Origin: Candidatus Rifleibacterium amylolyticum
Lineage (GTDB): Bacteria; Muiribacteriota; Ozemobacteria; Ozemobacterales; Ozemobacteraceae
Assembly (NCBI GenBank): GCA_009917695.1
Contig: JAACJG010000009.1
Coordinates: forward strand, 62,001 to 126,000
Length of the DNA: 64,000 nt
Reading direction: 5' to 3'
The notes under the pieces were generated by a model that searched no databases, was not told where the DNA came from, and saw only the letters and a list, made by a program, of their open reading frames with translations. This document shows positions 8,129-16,555 of the stretch, piece by piece (positions within the stretch are counted from its first letter, which is position 1; every line of letters begins with the position of its first letter). The translations under genes and the position numbers were made by a program.

Positions 8129-9562
8129 TCAGCGTAATGGGCGCATGTCGGGGTAACGCGCTTCGTAATCGCGTAACATGCCTGCGACTACGCCTGAGAG
8201 AGCCAGCAGGGCAATCAGATTCGGAAATGCCATCAGGCCGTTGGCGATATCTGACAGGTTCCAGATCAGTTCGAGCGGAACTGCTGCGCCAATCGGAATC
8301 AGCAGCACGTAAACAAGGCGATAGATAAATACAGCCTTCTTGGCGCGTTTGGGATTGGCATCGAACATATAGCGAACCGAGCGGTCACCGTAATAGCTCC
8401 AGCCGATCATTGTCGAGAAGGTAAAAAAGATCAGGCCGAAACTGACGACATGATGGCCCCAGGCGACATTGTGTCTGAAAGCTGCGGCGGTGAGCTCAGC
8501 GCCTTTGAGACCAGCGAACACAGTGGCCTCAGCCGGGTTGAAATAACCGCTGGTAATGATTACCAATGCAGTCATAGTGCAAATTACAATAGTGTCGATG
8601 AAGGGTTCGAGCAGTGCAACCATGCCTTCGCGCACCGGCTCAGAGGTTTTGGCAGCGGCATGGGCAATTGGCGCCGAGCCGAGACCGGCTTCATTCGAAA
8701 ACAGGCCACGCGCAATACCCCAGCGCATTGCCTGGGCGACGCCGTAGCCGAGCATGCCACCGGCGGCTTCCTGCAGACCGAATGCTGAGCCAAAAATCAT
8801 TTTAAAAGCCGGAATCAGATTCTCACGCTGCACAAAAAGAATGTACAGCGATGCCGAAACGTAGAAAAACGCCATGAACGGCACAACCTTGTCGGCAAAA
8901 CTGGCAATGCGCTTGATACCGCCAAGAATGACGATTCCTACCAGTATGGCGATTATAATGCCGATTACCAGGCGCACCATATTAAAACCTTCACCGGTTG
9001 CGGCTTCGACCAGTCCTGCTTCGCTCAGATAGCTATGTAACGGGCCAGCAACTGAGTTGGCCTGCACCATGTTGCCAATGCCAAATGAAGCAACAAAAGC
9101 AAAAATAGCGAAAAGCATGCCGAGTTTTGGCATTTTAAGGCCATCACGCAGATAAAACATCGGGCCACCGGAAACCTCGCCGTCTGAGTCGATCTCGCGG
9201 TATTTCAGCGCAAGCAGGCAGCAGGTGAACTTGGTACACATGCCGATAAAGGCGCTGACCCACATCCAGAAAACGGCGCCCGGCCCGCCGCTGGCAATGG
9301 CAGTGGCGACGCCGGCGATATTACCGGTGCCAACCGTTGCGGCCAGAGCTGTCGACAGCGCCTGAAAGTGCGTGATTTCACCTTTGTCGTCAGGCTTTTC
9401 CCATTTGCCGGAAATCAGCGACCAGGCGTGTGTGAAAAACCTGATCTGCACGACTCTCATTCTAATGGTAAGCCAGATGCCGGTGCCAACAATCATGAAC
9501 ATGAGAAAGTAGCCCCAGACATAGCCGTTTACCAGCTCGACCCATTTTGCGAATTCTTCCAC
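8129..9562 (-). CDS. sodium/alanine symporter family protein (AGCS)
   Basis: A polytopic inner-membrane transporter of the alanine/glycine:cation symporter family, about 477 residues and roughly eleven helices. Family signatures are visible: the GTGNIAGVATAIASGGPGAVFWMW block, GGPMFYL, and RGLFSNEAGLGSAPIAHAAA. It should import alanine, glycine or a similar small amino acid with Na+. An open frame continues upstream to a TTG, but GGAGGT directly precedes the GTG at 9562, which I take as the start. The gene is monocistronic and has its own terminator. The substrate cannot be fixed from sequence. Confidence 0.87.
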   Translation of the reverse strand: MEEFAKWVELVNGYVWGYFLMFMIVGTGIWLTIRMRVVQIRFFTHAWSLISGKWEKPDDKGEITHFQALSTALAATVGTGNIAGVATAIASGGPGAVFWMWVSAFIGMCTKFTCCLLALKYREIDSDGEVSGGPMFYLRDGLKMPKLGMLFAIFAFVASFGIGNMVQANSVAGPLHSYLSEAGLVEAATGEGFNMVRLVIGIIIAILVGIVILGGIKRIASFADKVVPFMAFFYVSASLYILFVQRENLIPAFKMIFGSAFGLQEAAGGMLGYGVAQAMRWGIARGLFSNEAGLGSAPIAHAAAKTSEPVREGMVALLEPFIDTIVICTMTALVIITSGYFNPAEATVFAGLKGAELTAAAFRHNVAWGHHVVSFGLIFFTFSTMIGWSYYGDRSVRYMFDANPKRAKKAVFIYRLVYVLLIPIGAAVPLELIWNLSDIANGLMAFPNLIALLALSGVVAGMLRDYEARYPDMRPLR

Positions 9563-9655
9563 ATTTACCTCCGAACAGATAATACTATCTCCTTTCAACT
9601 ATCGGGTCGCCGGCAACTGAGAATAATAGCAAACCGGCAAAAAATGTTTTACCGA

Positions 9656-9685
9656 TTGGACTTTATGGCTTAGTGCAATTATAAT
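9656..9685 (+). promoter_or_regulatory. sigma-70-type promoter of the flavoprotein operon
   Basis: TTGGAC (9656-9661), an 18-base spacer and a perfect TATAAT (9680-9685) lie 33 bases before the first ATG of the operon. Confidence 0.55.
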
Positions 9686-9718
9686 GCGGCATGTCGAAAA
9701 TCAATACGGGTGAAGCTT

Positions 9719-10336
9719 ATGCAAAACGAGATTAACTGGGAATCGGCAAACGAAAACGCGTTTCCGATGAAGCTGGTCGAGAAAGGCCTTGACCTCAAAG
9801 GCCGCAACGCATTTTTCTTTTATTTTTCGGTCACTATCGCGGTAGTTTCGATGGTCTGGGTGATCATGCTGTCGATCCGCATCATGATGCTGAGCCGCAC
9901 CGACCCGTCGATTCCGGGTTATTACGTTACGATTGCGATGGTCTGTATCGCTGTCAGCCTGGTCAGTCTGCACCATTTCTACCGGGTTTTCGCAGACCGC
10001 AAAGCCTATTTCAAGCAGGTCGAAATCGATGACGGCGGCCTGGTGAAATTTCTCGAAGTAACCCGGGAGGGTCGCCGCGAATGGCAGGAAAAGCTGCGCA
10101 AGTTCGAATCGATCAGCCTGCGCCACTACACTTACCGGGGTAAAGATTCCTGGTATGTTGCCATTGTCCACAGCGACAAGAGCAGAAGTTTCCCAATTTT
10201 TTCGCCGACGGAAACAGACCGCGAAGCTCCCGAGGAAGCCAAACGCCAGCTTCTTGCCCGCCTTGGCAGCCAGTTCAGTCAGTTCGGTCTGGTAACCAGT
10301 TACGAAAAAAAATCAGAGAATGAAGAGCAAAGCTGA
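9719..10336 (+). CDS. two-helix membrane protein, PH-like cytosolic tail
   Basis: A 205-residue protein I do not recognise as a named family. Two hydrophobic helices (about residues 25-50 and 65-85) are followed by a soluble part that begins QVEIDDGGLVKFLEV and alternates strands much like bacterial PH (YcxB-type) domains. Three codons upstream there is a GTG; the ATG is better placed after GGGTGA. It opens a four-gene operon and its TGA overlaps the next ATG by one base. Its presence with flavoproteins may be accidental; no cofactor motif is visible in it. Confidence 0.6.
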   Translation: MQNEINWESANENAFPMKLVEKGLDLKGRNAFFFYFSVTIAVVSMVWVIMLSIRIMMLSRTDPSIPGYYVTIAMVCIAVSLVSLHHFYRVFADRKAYFKQVEIDDGGLVKFLEVTREGRREWQEKLRKFESISLRHYTYRGKDSWYVAIVHSDKSRSFPIFSPTETDREAPEEAKRQLLARLGSQFSQFGLVTSYEKKSENEEQS

Positions 10337-10926
10337 TGAAGAAAACACAGGACTCCCCTAACAGAGAAAAATCTCTCTGGCAGCCGACAACTATTCTGGC
10401 ACCGGTTCCGGCGGTCATGGTAACCTGCCAGGGCAGTCAGGGCCGCCCCAATATCATTACTCTCGCCTGGGTCGGTACGGTGAATTCAGAACCGCCAATG
10501 CTGTCGATTTCGGTGCGCCCTGAGCGGTACTCTTATCCGCTGATCAAAGAAAGCGGCGAATTCGTGGTTAACCTTGCCGACCGCCAGACCGCACAGGCAA
10601 CCGATCTCTGTGGCGTAATCAGCGGCCGCGACCATGACAAGTTTCACGAAACCGGCCTGACGGCAGGACGCAGTCAGACAGTGCAAGCGCCGATAATAAT
10701 CGAATGTCCGATAAACATTGAATGCAAAGTCGAGCAGGAAATAGCTCTCGGCTCGCACAACATGTTCATTGCCCGCATCACAGCGGTGCAGGTAACACAG
10801 AAACTTATCGACAAGGACGATTGCCTGCATATCGAAAATGCCTCTCTGGTCGGATTTGCGCACGGACATTACTATCAGCTCGGCCGACAACTTGGACAGT
10901 TCGGCTTCAGTGTGAAAAAGAAGTGA
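10336..10926 (+). CDS. flavin reductase-like (flavoredoxin) protein
   Basis: A 196-residue FMN-binding split-barrel protein of the flavin-reductase-like family. The opening TTILAPVPAVMVTCQ, then NIITLAWVGTVNSEPPMLSISVRPERYSYPLI and FVVNLAD, match flavoredoxins and related proteins that bind FMN and shuttle electrons or reduce flavin for a partner. There are no NADH-binding motifs, as usual in the family. It is translationally coupled on both sides (1-base overlap before, 4-base overlap after) to the membrane protein and the HI0933-like flavoprotein, so it may supply electrons or flavin to them. Confidence 0.82.
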   Translation: MKKTQDSPNREKSLWQPTTILAPVPAVMVTCQGSQGRPNIITLAWVGTVNSEPPMLSISVRPERYSYPLIKESGEFVVNLADRQTAQATDLCGVISGRDHDKFHETGLTAGRSQTVQAPIIIECPINIECKVEQEIALGSHNMFIARITAVQVTQKLIDKDDCLHIENASLVGFAHGHYYQLGRQLGQFGFSVKKK

Positions 10927-12191
10927 GCGCTATCGACCTGCTGGTTGTCGGCGCCGGCGCGGCCGGCCTGATGGCTGCCATTAAAGCGGCTGACGAAGGC
11001 CTGCGCGTCTGCATCGTCGAATCTATGGCAAAACCGGCCCGCAAACTCGGCATTGCCGGCAAAGGCCGCGGCAATCTTACAAATACCGCGCCGTTAGCGG
11101 AGTTTCTCAAACACTTCAACCGGCACGGGCGATTTTTAAAAGCCTCGTTTGCTGCGTTTTTCAACAAAGAACTCATCGATTTTTTCGAAAAGGAAGGATT
11201 GAAAACCGTCGAAGAGCGTGGCGGGCGGGTTTTTGTTGCTTCCGGCAGGGCTACTGATGCGGTAAGATGCCTGCACCATGCCATTGAACGCCGTGGCATC
11301 AGATTGCTGACCAGCAACCCGGTGCGCGAACTGTTGATCGCCGAAAAGTGCTGCCATGGCGTAATTCTGGCGGACGGACGCAAACTCGAAGCAACCAGAA
11401 CACTGCTGGCAACCGGTGGCATGTCATACCCGCTGACCGGCTCGACCGGTGACGGCCTGAGAATGGCAAAAAAGTGCGGTCACACAATAATAACTCCCCT
11501 GCCCGCGCTGGTAGCCCTCAAACCTGAGCAGACACTGCCAGAAAATCTACAGGCTGTCGTGCTTAAGAATGTCTCGGCTGAACTGCGTATCGACGGCAAA
11601 AAAGAAGCTGCCGAATTCGGCGAAATGGCATTTCTCGACGGCTGCCTGGCCGGGCCGATCATCATAACCCTCAGCCGATCAGCCGTTCAGGCGCTTCATG
11701 CCGGACACAAGGTCGAAATAGTGCTTGACCTGAAGCCGGCACTCGATCATGCAACCATCGATCGCCGCCTGCTGCGCGAAATCGAAAACAATCGCGGCAT
11801 CGACATCGCAGGCCTGATCGCCAAATTGCTGCCAGCTGATCTGCGCCGCTACTGTCTTGAACAGACCGGCCTGATCGGCAGCAAAAAAGCGGATCAGATG
11901 AGTGCAGAGCAAAGAAAAATTCTGCGCCTGTGGCTCAAGGAGCAACACTATCAGGTCGCTGGTCACGCCCCATGGGAACAGGCTATAGTAACAGCCGGCG
12001 GCATAACCACTACTGAGATCAACCCGAATACGCTTGCGTCAAAGATCATCGCCAACCTGCATTTTGCTGGCGAAATAATCGACATCGACGCTGATACCGG
12101 TGGCTACAATCTGCAGGCCGCCTTTTCTACCGGCTGGCTGGCTGGCATGTCAGCCGCACAGGCCATCAAAAACGCCGGCAAAGCTCGTTAA
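10923..12191 (+). CDS. HI0933-like FAD-dependent oxidoreductase (BaiN/RdsA type)
   Basis: A 422-residue flavoprotein. I start it at the GTG that overlaps the stop of the flavin-reductase gene by four bases, because the dinucleotide-binding strand follows at once (LLVVGAGAAGLMAAIKAADEG). GIAGKGRGNLTNT is the family signature. GGMSYPLTGSTGDGLRMAKKCGH and the C-terminal FAGEIIDIDADTGGYNLQAA complete the FAD site. Relatives include gut bacterial BaiN and other poorly characterised reductases; the natural substrate is generally unknown. The longer open frame upstream lies inside the previous gene and is not used here. Confidence 0.85.
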   Translation: MSAIDLLVVGAGAAGLMAAIKAADEGLRVCIVESMAKPARKLGIAGKGRGNLTNTAPLAEFLKHFNRHGRFLKASFAAFFNKELIDFFEKEGLKTVEERGGRVFVASGRATDAVRCLHHAIERRGIRLLTSNPVRELLIAEKCCHGVILADGRKLEATRTLLATGGMSYPLTGSTGDGLRMAKKCGHTIITPLPALVALKPEQTLPENLQAVVLKNVSAELRIDGKKEAAEFGEMAFLDGCLAGPIIITLSRSAVQALHAGHKVEIVLDLKPALDHATIDRRLLREIENNRGIDIAGLIAKLLPADLRRYCLEQTGLIGSKKADQMSAEQRKILRLWLKEQHYQVAGHAPWEQAIVTAGGITTTEINPNTLASKIIANLHFAGEIIDIDADTGGYNLQAAFSTGWLAGMSAAQAIKNAGKAR

Positions 12192-12212
12192 AAACACAAA
12201 GGAATCCACACC

Positions 12213-13829
12213 ATGAAATTCATATTACGCCAGCTCGAACTGCCTCTTGATTATAACGACGAAGACCTGCCGGCAGCAGCAGCACGCCGCCTCAAATGCG
12301 ACGTCGAAGAAATAATTCATGTCGAGCTCGTAAAAAGATCGATAGATGCCAGACCAAGACGGCCGGCACCGCTGTTTATTGCCGCCGTGAAACTTGAAAT
12401 GGCCGCCCGCTTCCGCCTGCCGTCATGGCTGAAAAAAGACATCGAAGAGCTCTCTGATGAGCTTGGCTCAGCAGAGTCTCCAGTAAAACCCGCTCTGAAA
12501 AGCGGCGATCCACGACCTGTCGTCGTCGGCGCCGGACCAGCCGGTCTGATGGCTGCCTGGCATCTGGCAATGGCAGGACTCAAGCCAATTCTAATCGAGC
12601 GAGGAGACCGGGCCGATCGTCGCAAACCTGTCGTCGATAATTTCTGGCGAACTGGCGCTTTCGCCCCGGAAAACAACGCACTCTACGGGGAAGGCGGAGC
12701 CGGCCTGTTTTCTGATGGCAAACTTACTGCACGCAGCAAGGATCGCCCACGCATACGTACTTTTTTTGAAACACTTGTGCGCTGCGGTGCGCCGCGCGAC
12801 ATTCTGATCGATGCAGAGCCGCACCTCGGCAGCGACGTTTTGCTCGAAGTCGTTGCCAGCATGCGCCAGCTCATCGAGGCAAATGGTGGTGAAACCCTCT
12901 ACAATACTGCGCTCACCGATCTCATCTGCGAAAACGGCGCCATTATCGGCATTAAATGCGGCGACAAAGAACTGTCTTGCAACAGATTGATTCTGGCAAC
13001 CGGTCACAGTGCCCGCGATGTCTACCGTTTGCTCCAGAATAAATGCGCCAGTCTCGAAAGTAAGCCTCTCGCTGTCGGCATCAGACTCGAGGCCCCCCAG
13101 GCTCAGATAAATATGTCGCAATACGGCCGCTTCGCCGGCCATCCACGACTGAAAGCCGCGAGCTATCGGGTGACCCGACGCCCGGAAAATAATGCCAGAG
13201 CCTGTTACAGTTTCTGCATGTGTCCGGGAGGCCTGGTCATCTGCTGTGCATCAGAGCATGGCGCGCTCACAACCAACGGCATGAGCTATTCAGGCCGTGA
13301 CAGCATCTGGGGCAATGCTGCCTTCATCGTGCCGGTTGAGCCTGGCGACTTTGCCGACCCGGCCTTCGCAGCTTCAGGCAAAGAACTTGCCGGCATGCTC
13401 TTTCAGGAAAAAATTGAAAAAGCCGCATTTACGGCAACTGGCGGCGACTTCGTCGTACCGGCACTTATGCTGGCCGATTTTCTTGCAGATAAAGTTTCAG
13501 CCAGCCTCCCGGCCAACAGATCGTGCCCGCGCTCAAAGCCGGCTTCTTTCGACAACATTCTGCCTGATTTCGTGACCCGAACCCTGCGACAATCCATTCC
13601 GCCAATGCTGCGAGAACTTGGCAGCATCAACATCGCAGATTGTATCGTTTATGCCGCCGAAACCCGCAGCTCAAGTTCAGTGCGCATTCTTCGCGACGAC
13701 TCTGGCCAGTCGCCAACTCTGCGCGGCCTTTTCCCAACCGGCGAAGGAGCTGGCTACGCCGGAGGTATCGTCAGTTCGGCAGTAGACGGCTTGAAGGCGG
13801 CAGAACAACTCATCGAGAGTCTTTGCTGA
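12213..13829 (+). CDS. FAD-dependent dehydrogenase (COG2509 type)
   Basis: A 538-residue flavoprotein. The first ~95 residues form a small alpha/beta domain typical of this group, then PVVVGAGPAGLMAAWHLAMAG opens the Rossmann fold, followed by ERGDRADRR, GEGGAGLFSDGKLTAR and a C-terminal LFPTGEGAGYAGGIVSSAVDG. This matches the COG2509 uncharacterised dehydrogenases. CYSFCMCPGGLVI in the middle is the conserved Cys-rich loop. It starts 21 bases after the HI0933-like gene with AAAGGA upstream, so two distant FAD oxidoreductases are made from one transcript. Function is unknown beyond redox chemistry. Confidence 0.83.
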   Translation: MKFILRQLELPLDYNDEDLPAAAARRLKCDVEEIIHVELVKRSIDARPRRPAPLFIAAVKLEMAARFRLPSWLKKDIEELSDELGSAESPVKPALKSGDPRPVVVGAGPAGLMAAWHLAMAGLKPILIERGDRADRRKPVVDNFWRTGAFAPENNALYGEGGAGLFSDGKLTARSKDRPRIRTFFETLVRCGAPRDILIDAEPHLGSDVLLEVVASMRQLIEANGGETLYNTALTDLICENGAIIGIKCGDKELSCNRLILATGHSARDVYRLLQNKCASLESKPLAVGIRLEAPQAQINMSQYGRFAGHPRLKAASYRVTRRPENNARACYSFCMCPGGLVICCASEHGALTTNGMSYSGRDSIWGNAAFIVPVEPGDFADPAFAASGKELAGMLFQEKIEKAAFTATGGDFVVPALMLADFLADKVSASLPANRSCPRSKPASFDNILPDFVTRTLRQSIPPMLRELGSINIADCIVYAAETRSSSSVRILRDDSGQSPTLRGLFPTGEGAGYAGGIVSSAVDGLKAAEQLIESLC

Positions 13830-13934
13830 TAATTGAACAAAAATGCTTTAAGCAAATCCGGCAATTCTGATACAATGAATATAATAAAATAGTTCCAGCT
13901 GGCGTCGGAACAAAAAAAATTAAATGGTGAGAAA

Positions 13935-15824
13935 ATGGATATTGAGAGAAATTGTGTCAACCAGCAGCTGCTGACTCAGATCGAAGAGGCAATTGCCTTA
14001 CCAGCGTTCAACGATAAGGCCGATGTTGACGCAAACGAACAGGCGGCGCGTTATCGGGAATTTTCGACACGCTGCTTCTGGCAGGAAATCGCAGTCGCCG
14101 CCACCCTGGTTACCTGTTTTTTCCTTGCCTATCTGATCTGCTATCTGGTCGGAATTGAATATGGCAGCTTTCTTCACGGCAAGATCCTCTACGCCGTGTT
14201 CGTATTCTTCAATATTTATGCGGCAGGCCAGGCATTTTACAGCTGGGCCGTCATGCGAAGCAAGAGCGTTGTACGTGACTACATGTTCTTCTGGGCGATC
14301 GCTTTTATCGGCGCTGCCATTGGCAACTCAATCGATTATCTGCTCTGGGTAAGCGAAACAGCCGAATTCAAGCAAAATACGCTGACCAATCTGATTTTTG
14401 TTTTTTCAATTATTTTGTCATTTCCAGCCATTTATTTTCTAGCTCAAGTTTGTAAGGTAAAGATTACCAGACAACCCATACTGTATTTCCTGCCAATGAT
14501 GTTTACTTTTGCGATCATACCAGCCTTCATGAACCTCGATATTATTAAAAGCATTTTTGGCGCGGCCAGCCTCGAGAGCATACGCAATATACCGAACCTC
14601 AAAGAATTTCTTTTTGGCTTTTTTTATTCACTGGCTGCCGGCTATATTTCTGCCGTAAGCCTCTTCATCTGGCAGTCAGGAAAAGGTCGCCTCGTCCATT
14701 CAGCCAGACTGGTAACGATCGGCACTATACTCTTCAGCTTCAGCTGTGCAATTTATGCCGGTTTTTTCCCGTCAGCGCCATTGCTCGATATTCCGGGCAA
14801 TCCGGTTCACATACTTATCGCTTTGAGTTATGTGCTGGTAGCCCTCGGCGTCAGACGCAGCGAAAACACGATCAAACTGCTGATGAATCTTGAAACGAAT
14901 CAGCTGCCCCCGGCGGTAACTTTGATGGAACTCTTCGGTGAAACCGAAGGGCTGGCTGTCTACAAACGTCTTGAAAACAGCGTTGAGAAGACTCTTCTCG
15001 AATTGATGAGATCACGCGAAGAAACGCAGCACAAGCAGAAAGAAATCGGCCTGCTCGAACAGGAGATCGCGCTCAGAAAAAAGACAGAGCATGAGCTGTT
15101 GCTGGCAAAGGAAAGAGCCGAGGAAGCCAGTCGCGCCAAGTCAGAGTTTCTGGCCCTGATGAGTCACGAACTCAAAACTCCGCTGACGGCTATAAAAGGT
15201 TACAGCGCCCTGCTAAAAGACAATACCTTGAAAAAGCTCATAGAAACGCAGCAAATTTCAGGTGTTGCTGCTGAGATACAGGTCAATTCAAATCATCTCG
15301 AACAGATGGTTAACGATCTGCTCGAGTTTTCTCAGCTCGAAAGCGGTCGCCTGGAATATGAAAAAGAAATTTTTTCTTTCGACGAGATTCTTGCTTACAT
15401 CCGATCGATCAGCAACACACACCAGCAAACTATCGGCTGCAAGTACACCGAGATAATCCCCGATGAAGCAATCAAAGTTGAGGCAAACCGCAAGGTTATT
15501 CAGCAGATTATCACCAATCTTCTGGTGAATGCCTTCAAGTTCTGCAATAAGACAAGCGTAACCCTTGAAATAACGAGGTCAGCTTCAGATTTGAAGATAG
15601 TCGTCGCAGACGAAGGCATCGGCATAGCAAAAGATCATCAGGAAAAAATCTTTGAAGCTTTCTTTCAGGTAAGCCTTGGCACAACTAGAAAATATGGTGG
15701 TATCGGCCTTGGACTGAGCATTGTAAAAAAACTGGTCACCTGGCTCAATGGCTGCATAAAGCTTGAAAGCGCCCCTGGCCAGGGAAGCCGCTTCGAAGTT
15801 ACGCTTCCCGTCATTGCAAAGTGA
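13935..15824 (+). CDS. membrane sensor histidine kinase, 7TM-type input
   Basis: A 629-residue sensor kinase. The N-terminal ~320 residues contain about seven to eight hydrophobic helices and no obvious extracytoplasmic domain, like the 7TM histidine-kinase input modules. A coiled coil (about 355-400, rich in E, K and R) leads to a HisKA domain with phospho-acceptor His411 in MSHELKTPLTA. A HATPase domain follows, with its N box (NLLVNAFKFCNKT) and G boxes (DEGIGIAKDH, GGIGLGLSIVKKL). There is no receiver domain, and no response regulator gene adjoins it, so it is an orphan kinase. GGTGAG stands before the ATG. Confidence 0.88.
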   Translation: MDIERNCVNQQLLTQIEEAIALPAFNDKADVDANEQAARYREFSTRCFWQEIAVAATLVTCFFLAYLICYLVGIEYGSFLHGKILYAVFVFFNIYAAGQAFYSWAVMRSKSVVRDYMFFWAIAFIGAAIGNSIDYLLWVSETAEFKQNTLTNLIFVFSIILSFPAIYFLAQVCKVKITRQPILYFLPMMFTFAIIPAFMNLDIIKSIFGAASLESIRNIPNLKEFLFGFFYSLAAGYISAVSLFIWQSGKGRLVHSARLVTIGTILFSFSCAIYAGFFPSAPLLDIPGNPVHILIALSYVLVALGVRRSENTIKLLMNLETNQLPPAVTLMELFGETEGLAVYKRLENSVEKTLLELMRSREETQHKQKEIGLLEQEIALRKKTEHELLLAKERAEEASRAKSEFLALMSHELKTPLTAIKGYSALLKDNTLKKLIETQQISGVAAEIQVNSNHLEQMVNDLLEFSQLESGRLEYEKEIFSFDEILAYIRSISNTHQQTIGCKYTEIIPDEAIKVEANRKVIQQIITNLLVNAFKFCNKTSVTLEITRSASDLKIVVADEGIGIAKDHQEKIFEAFFQVSLGTTRKYGGIGLGLSIVKKLVTWLNGCIKLESAPGQGSRFEVTLPVIAK

Positions 15825-16018
15825 CCGAGAGATTCTCAGGCAGCATTTTTCGACTGCCGGCCGCTAACTCAGCAAAGCATTAATTCCAGACGGGCAGGCT
15901 ATCCCGAATCCTGCGACTGCGTGCCGGATGGCTATGACACAATTGTCGGATATTGTCCGGCTTCGTCCGCCGGCTGCGTGAAAAATAACAGAAAAGTTCG
16001 CAACCAGAGACTTGAATT
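15825..16018. other. intergenic, nothing assignable
   Basis: Between the histidine kinase stop and the leftward terminator I see only a five-pair hairpin (GGCAG/CTGCC with a T-rich loop) just after the stop, which could serve as a weak terminator, and no credible coding frame. Confidence 0.4.
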
Positions 16019-16260
16019 CGCTAAAAAAAAGGGCCCCTGGTCAGAAAGCCAGGGGCAAAGTGAGAGGATCTTTTGAGAGGATACGTGAAGTCGCGCGGGG
16101 ACGCGACTAAGCGTAAAAACAAAAACTGAATTGTAGAAAACCTGGTGTGACAGATATGTTACGAAATATACAGCATAAGTTTGTAACAACCGCTTACGCG
16201 GTGGCACCTGACAATTCAGTCTCTTGTTGACAAAGAACTGTAACTTAATAAGCAATAAGC
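16019..16260 (-). ncRNA. candidate structured small RNA with strong terminator
   Basis: Read leftward, the sequence has a ten-base complementary pair ACTGAATTGT/ACAATTCAGT (16220..16211 with 16134..16125). It encloses a hairpin ACCGC-GTAA-GCGGT (16202..16189) with a GNRA tetraloop. Next come a GTCGCG/CGCGAC hairpin (16107..16090) with a C-rich loop, two copies of TCCTCTCA 13 bases apart (16081..16074 and 16068..16061), and an intrinsic terminator. No convincing reading frame covers it. It matches no RNA family that I recognise. The 5' end is uncertain and no clean promoter was found, so the extent is approximate. Confidence 0.55.
16023..16056 (-). terminator. rho-independent terminator, leftward
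   Basis: GCCCCTGG/CCAGGGGC is a perfect eight-pair stem with an eight-base loop (16033-16040 with 16049-16056). On the minus strand it is followed by CC and eight T residues (16030..16023). No leftward gene ends here, which is what points to the RNA gene upstream of it. Confidence 0.85.
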
Positions 16261-16318
16261 GTGCCAACATTCAAAAACATTAAAAACACCGAATTATGCG
16301 AGTTTTATCAAATCCAGT

Positions 16319-16352
16319 CATGTGTAATTTTCGCACATGTGAAATTTTTGCA
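16319..16352. repeat. tandem 17-bp repeat with TGTG...CACA symmetry
   Basis: Two adjacent 17-base units, CATGTGTAATTTTCGCA and CATGTGAAATTTTTGCA, each contain a TGTG-(N9)-CAC(A/G) inverted repeat. The spacing and symmetry resemble sites for CRP/FNR-family regulators, though the half-sites are one base further apart than in E. coli CRP sites. They lie between the leftward RNA candidate and the hslO promoter. Confidence 0.45.
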
Positions 16353-16440
16353 CGCACAGCGGCAAAAATAACTCAACCTGTGCACGCAGATGACAAGTTA
16401 TCCGTCCAGATCGACTCTACCAGAATCATCAATTTAATCA

Positions 16441-16469
16441 TTGAATTAAGTCGTGTGCGAAGGTATAAT
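16441..16469 (+). promoter_or_regulatory. sigma-70-type promoter of hslO
   Basis: TTGAAT (16441-16446), a 17-base spacer and TATAAT (16464-16469). This leaves a leader of about 80 bases before the preferred hslO start. Confidence 0.65.
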
Positions 16470-16555
16470 ATACGCTGCTTTTAACAAGACCGGCACCGGT
16501 TGTGTCTGCCGCAGATGCGCAGCTGGCGATTTTTTCTATGAGGCTCGAGCTAAGC

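Noticed and set aside
10722-10922. Extended N terminus of the HI0933-like protein
   Set aside because: The extra 67 codons are out-of-frame sequence of the flavin-reductase gene; the dinucleotide fold starts right after the GTG at 10923.
15932-16270. A 112-codon leftward frame over the RNA candidate
   Set aside because: It reads through the terminator stem and hairpins, has no signal or motif, and its composition is not protein-like. The RNA interpretation fits better.
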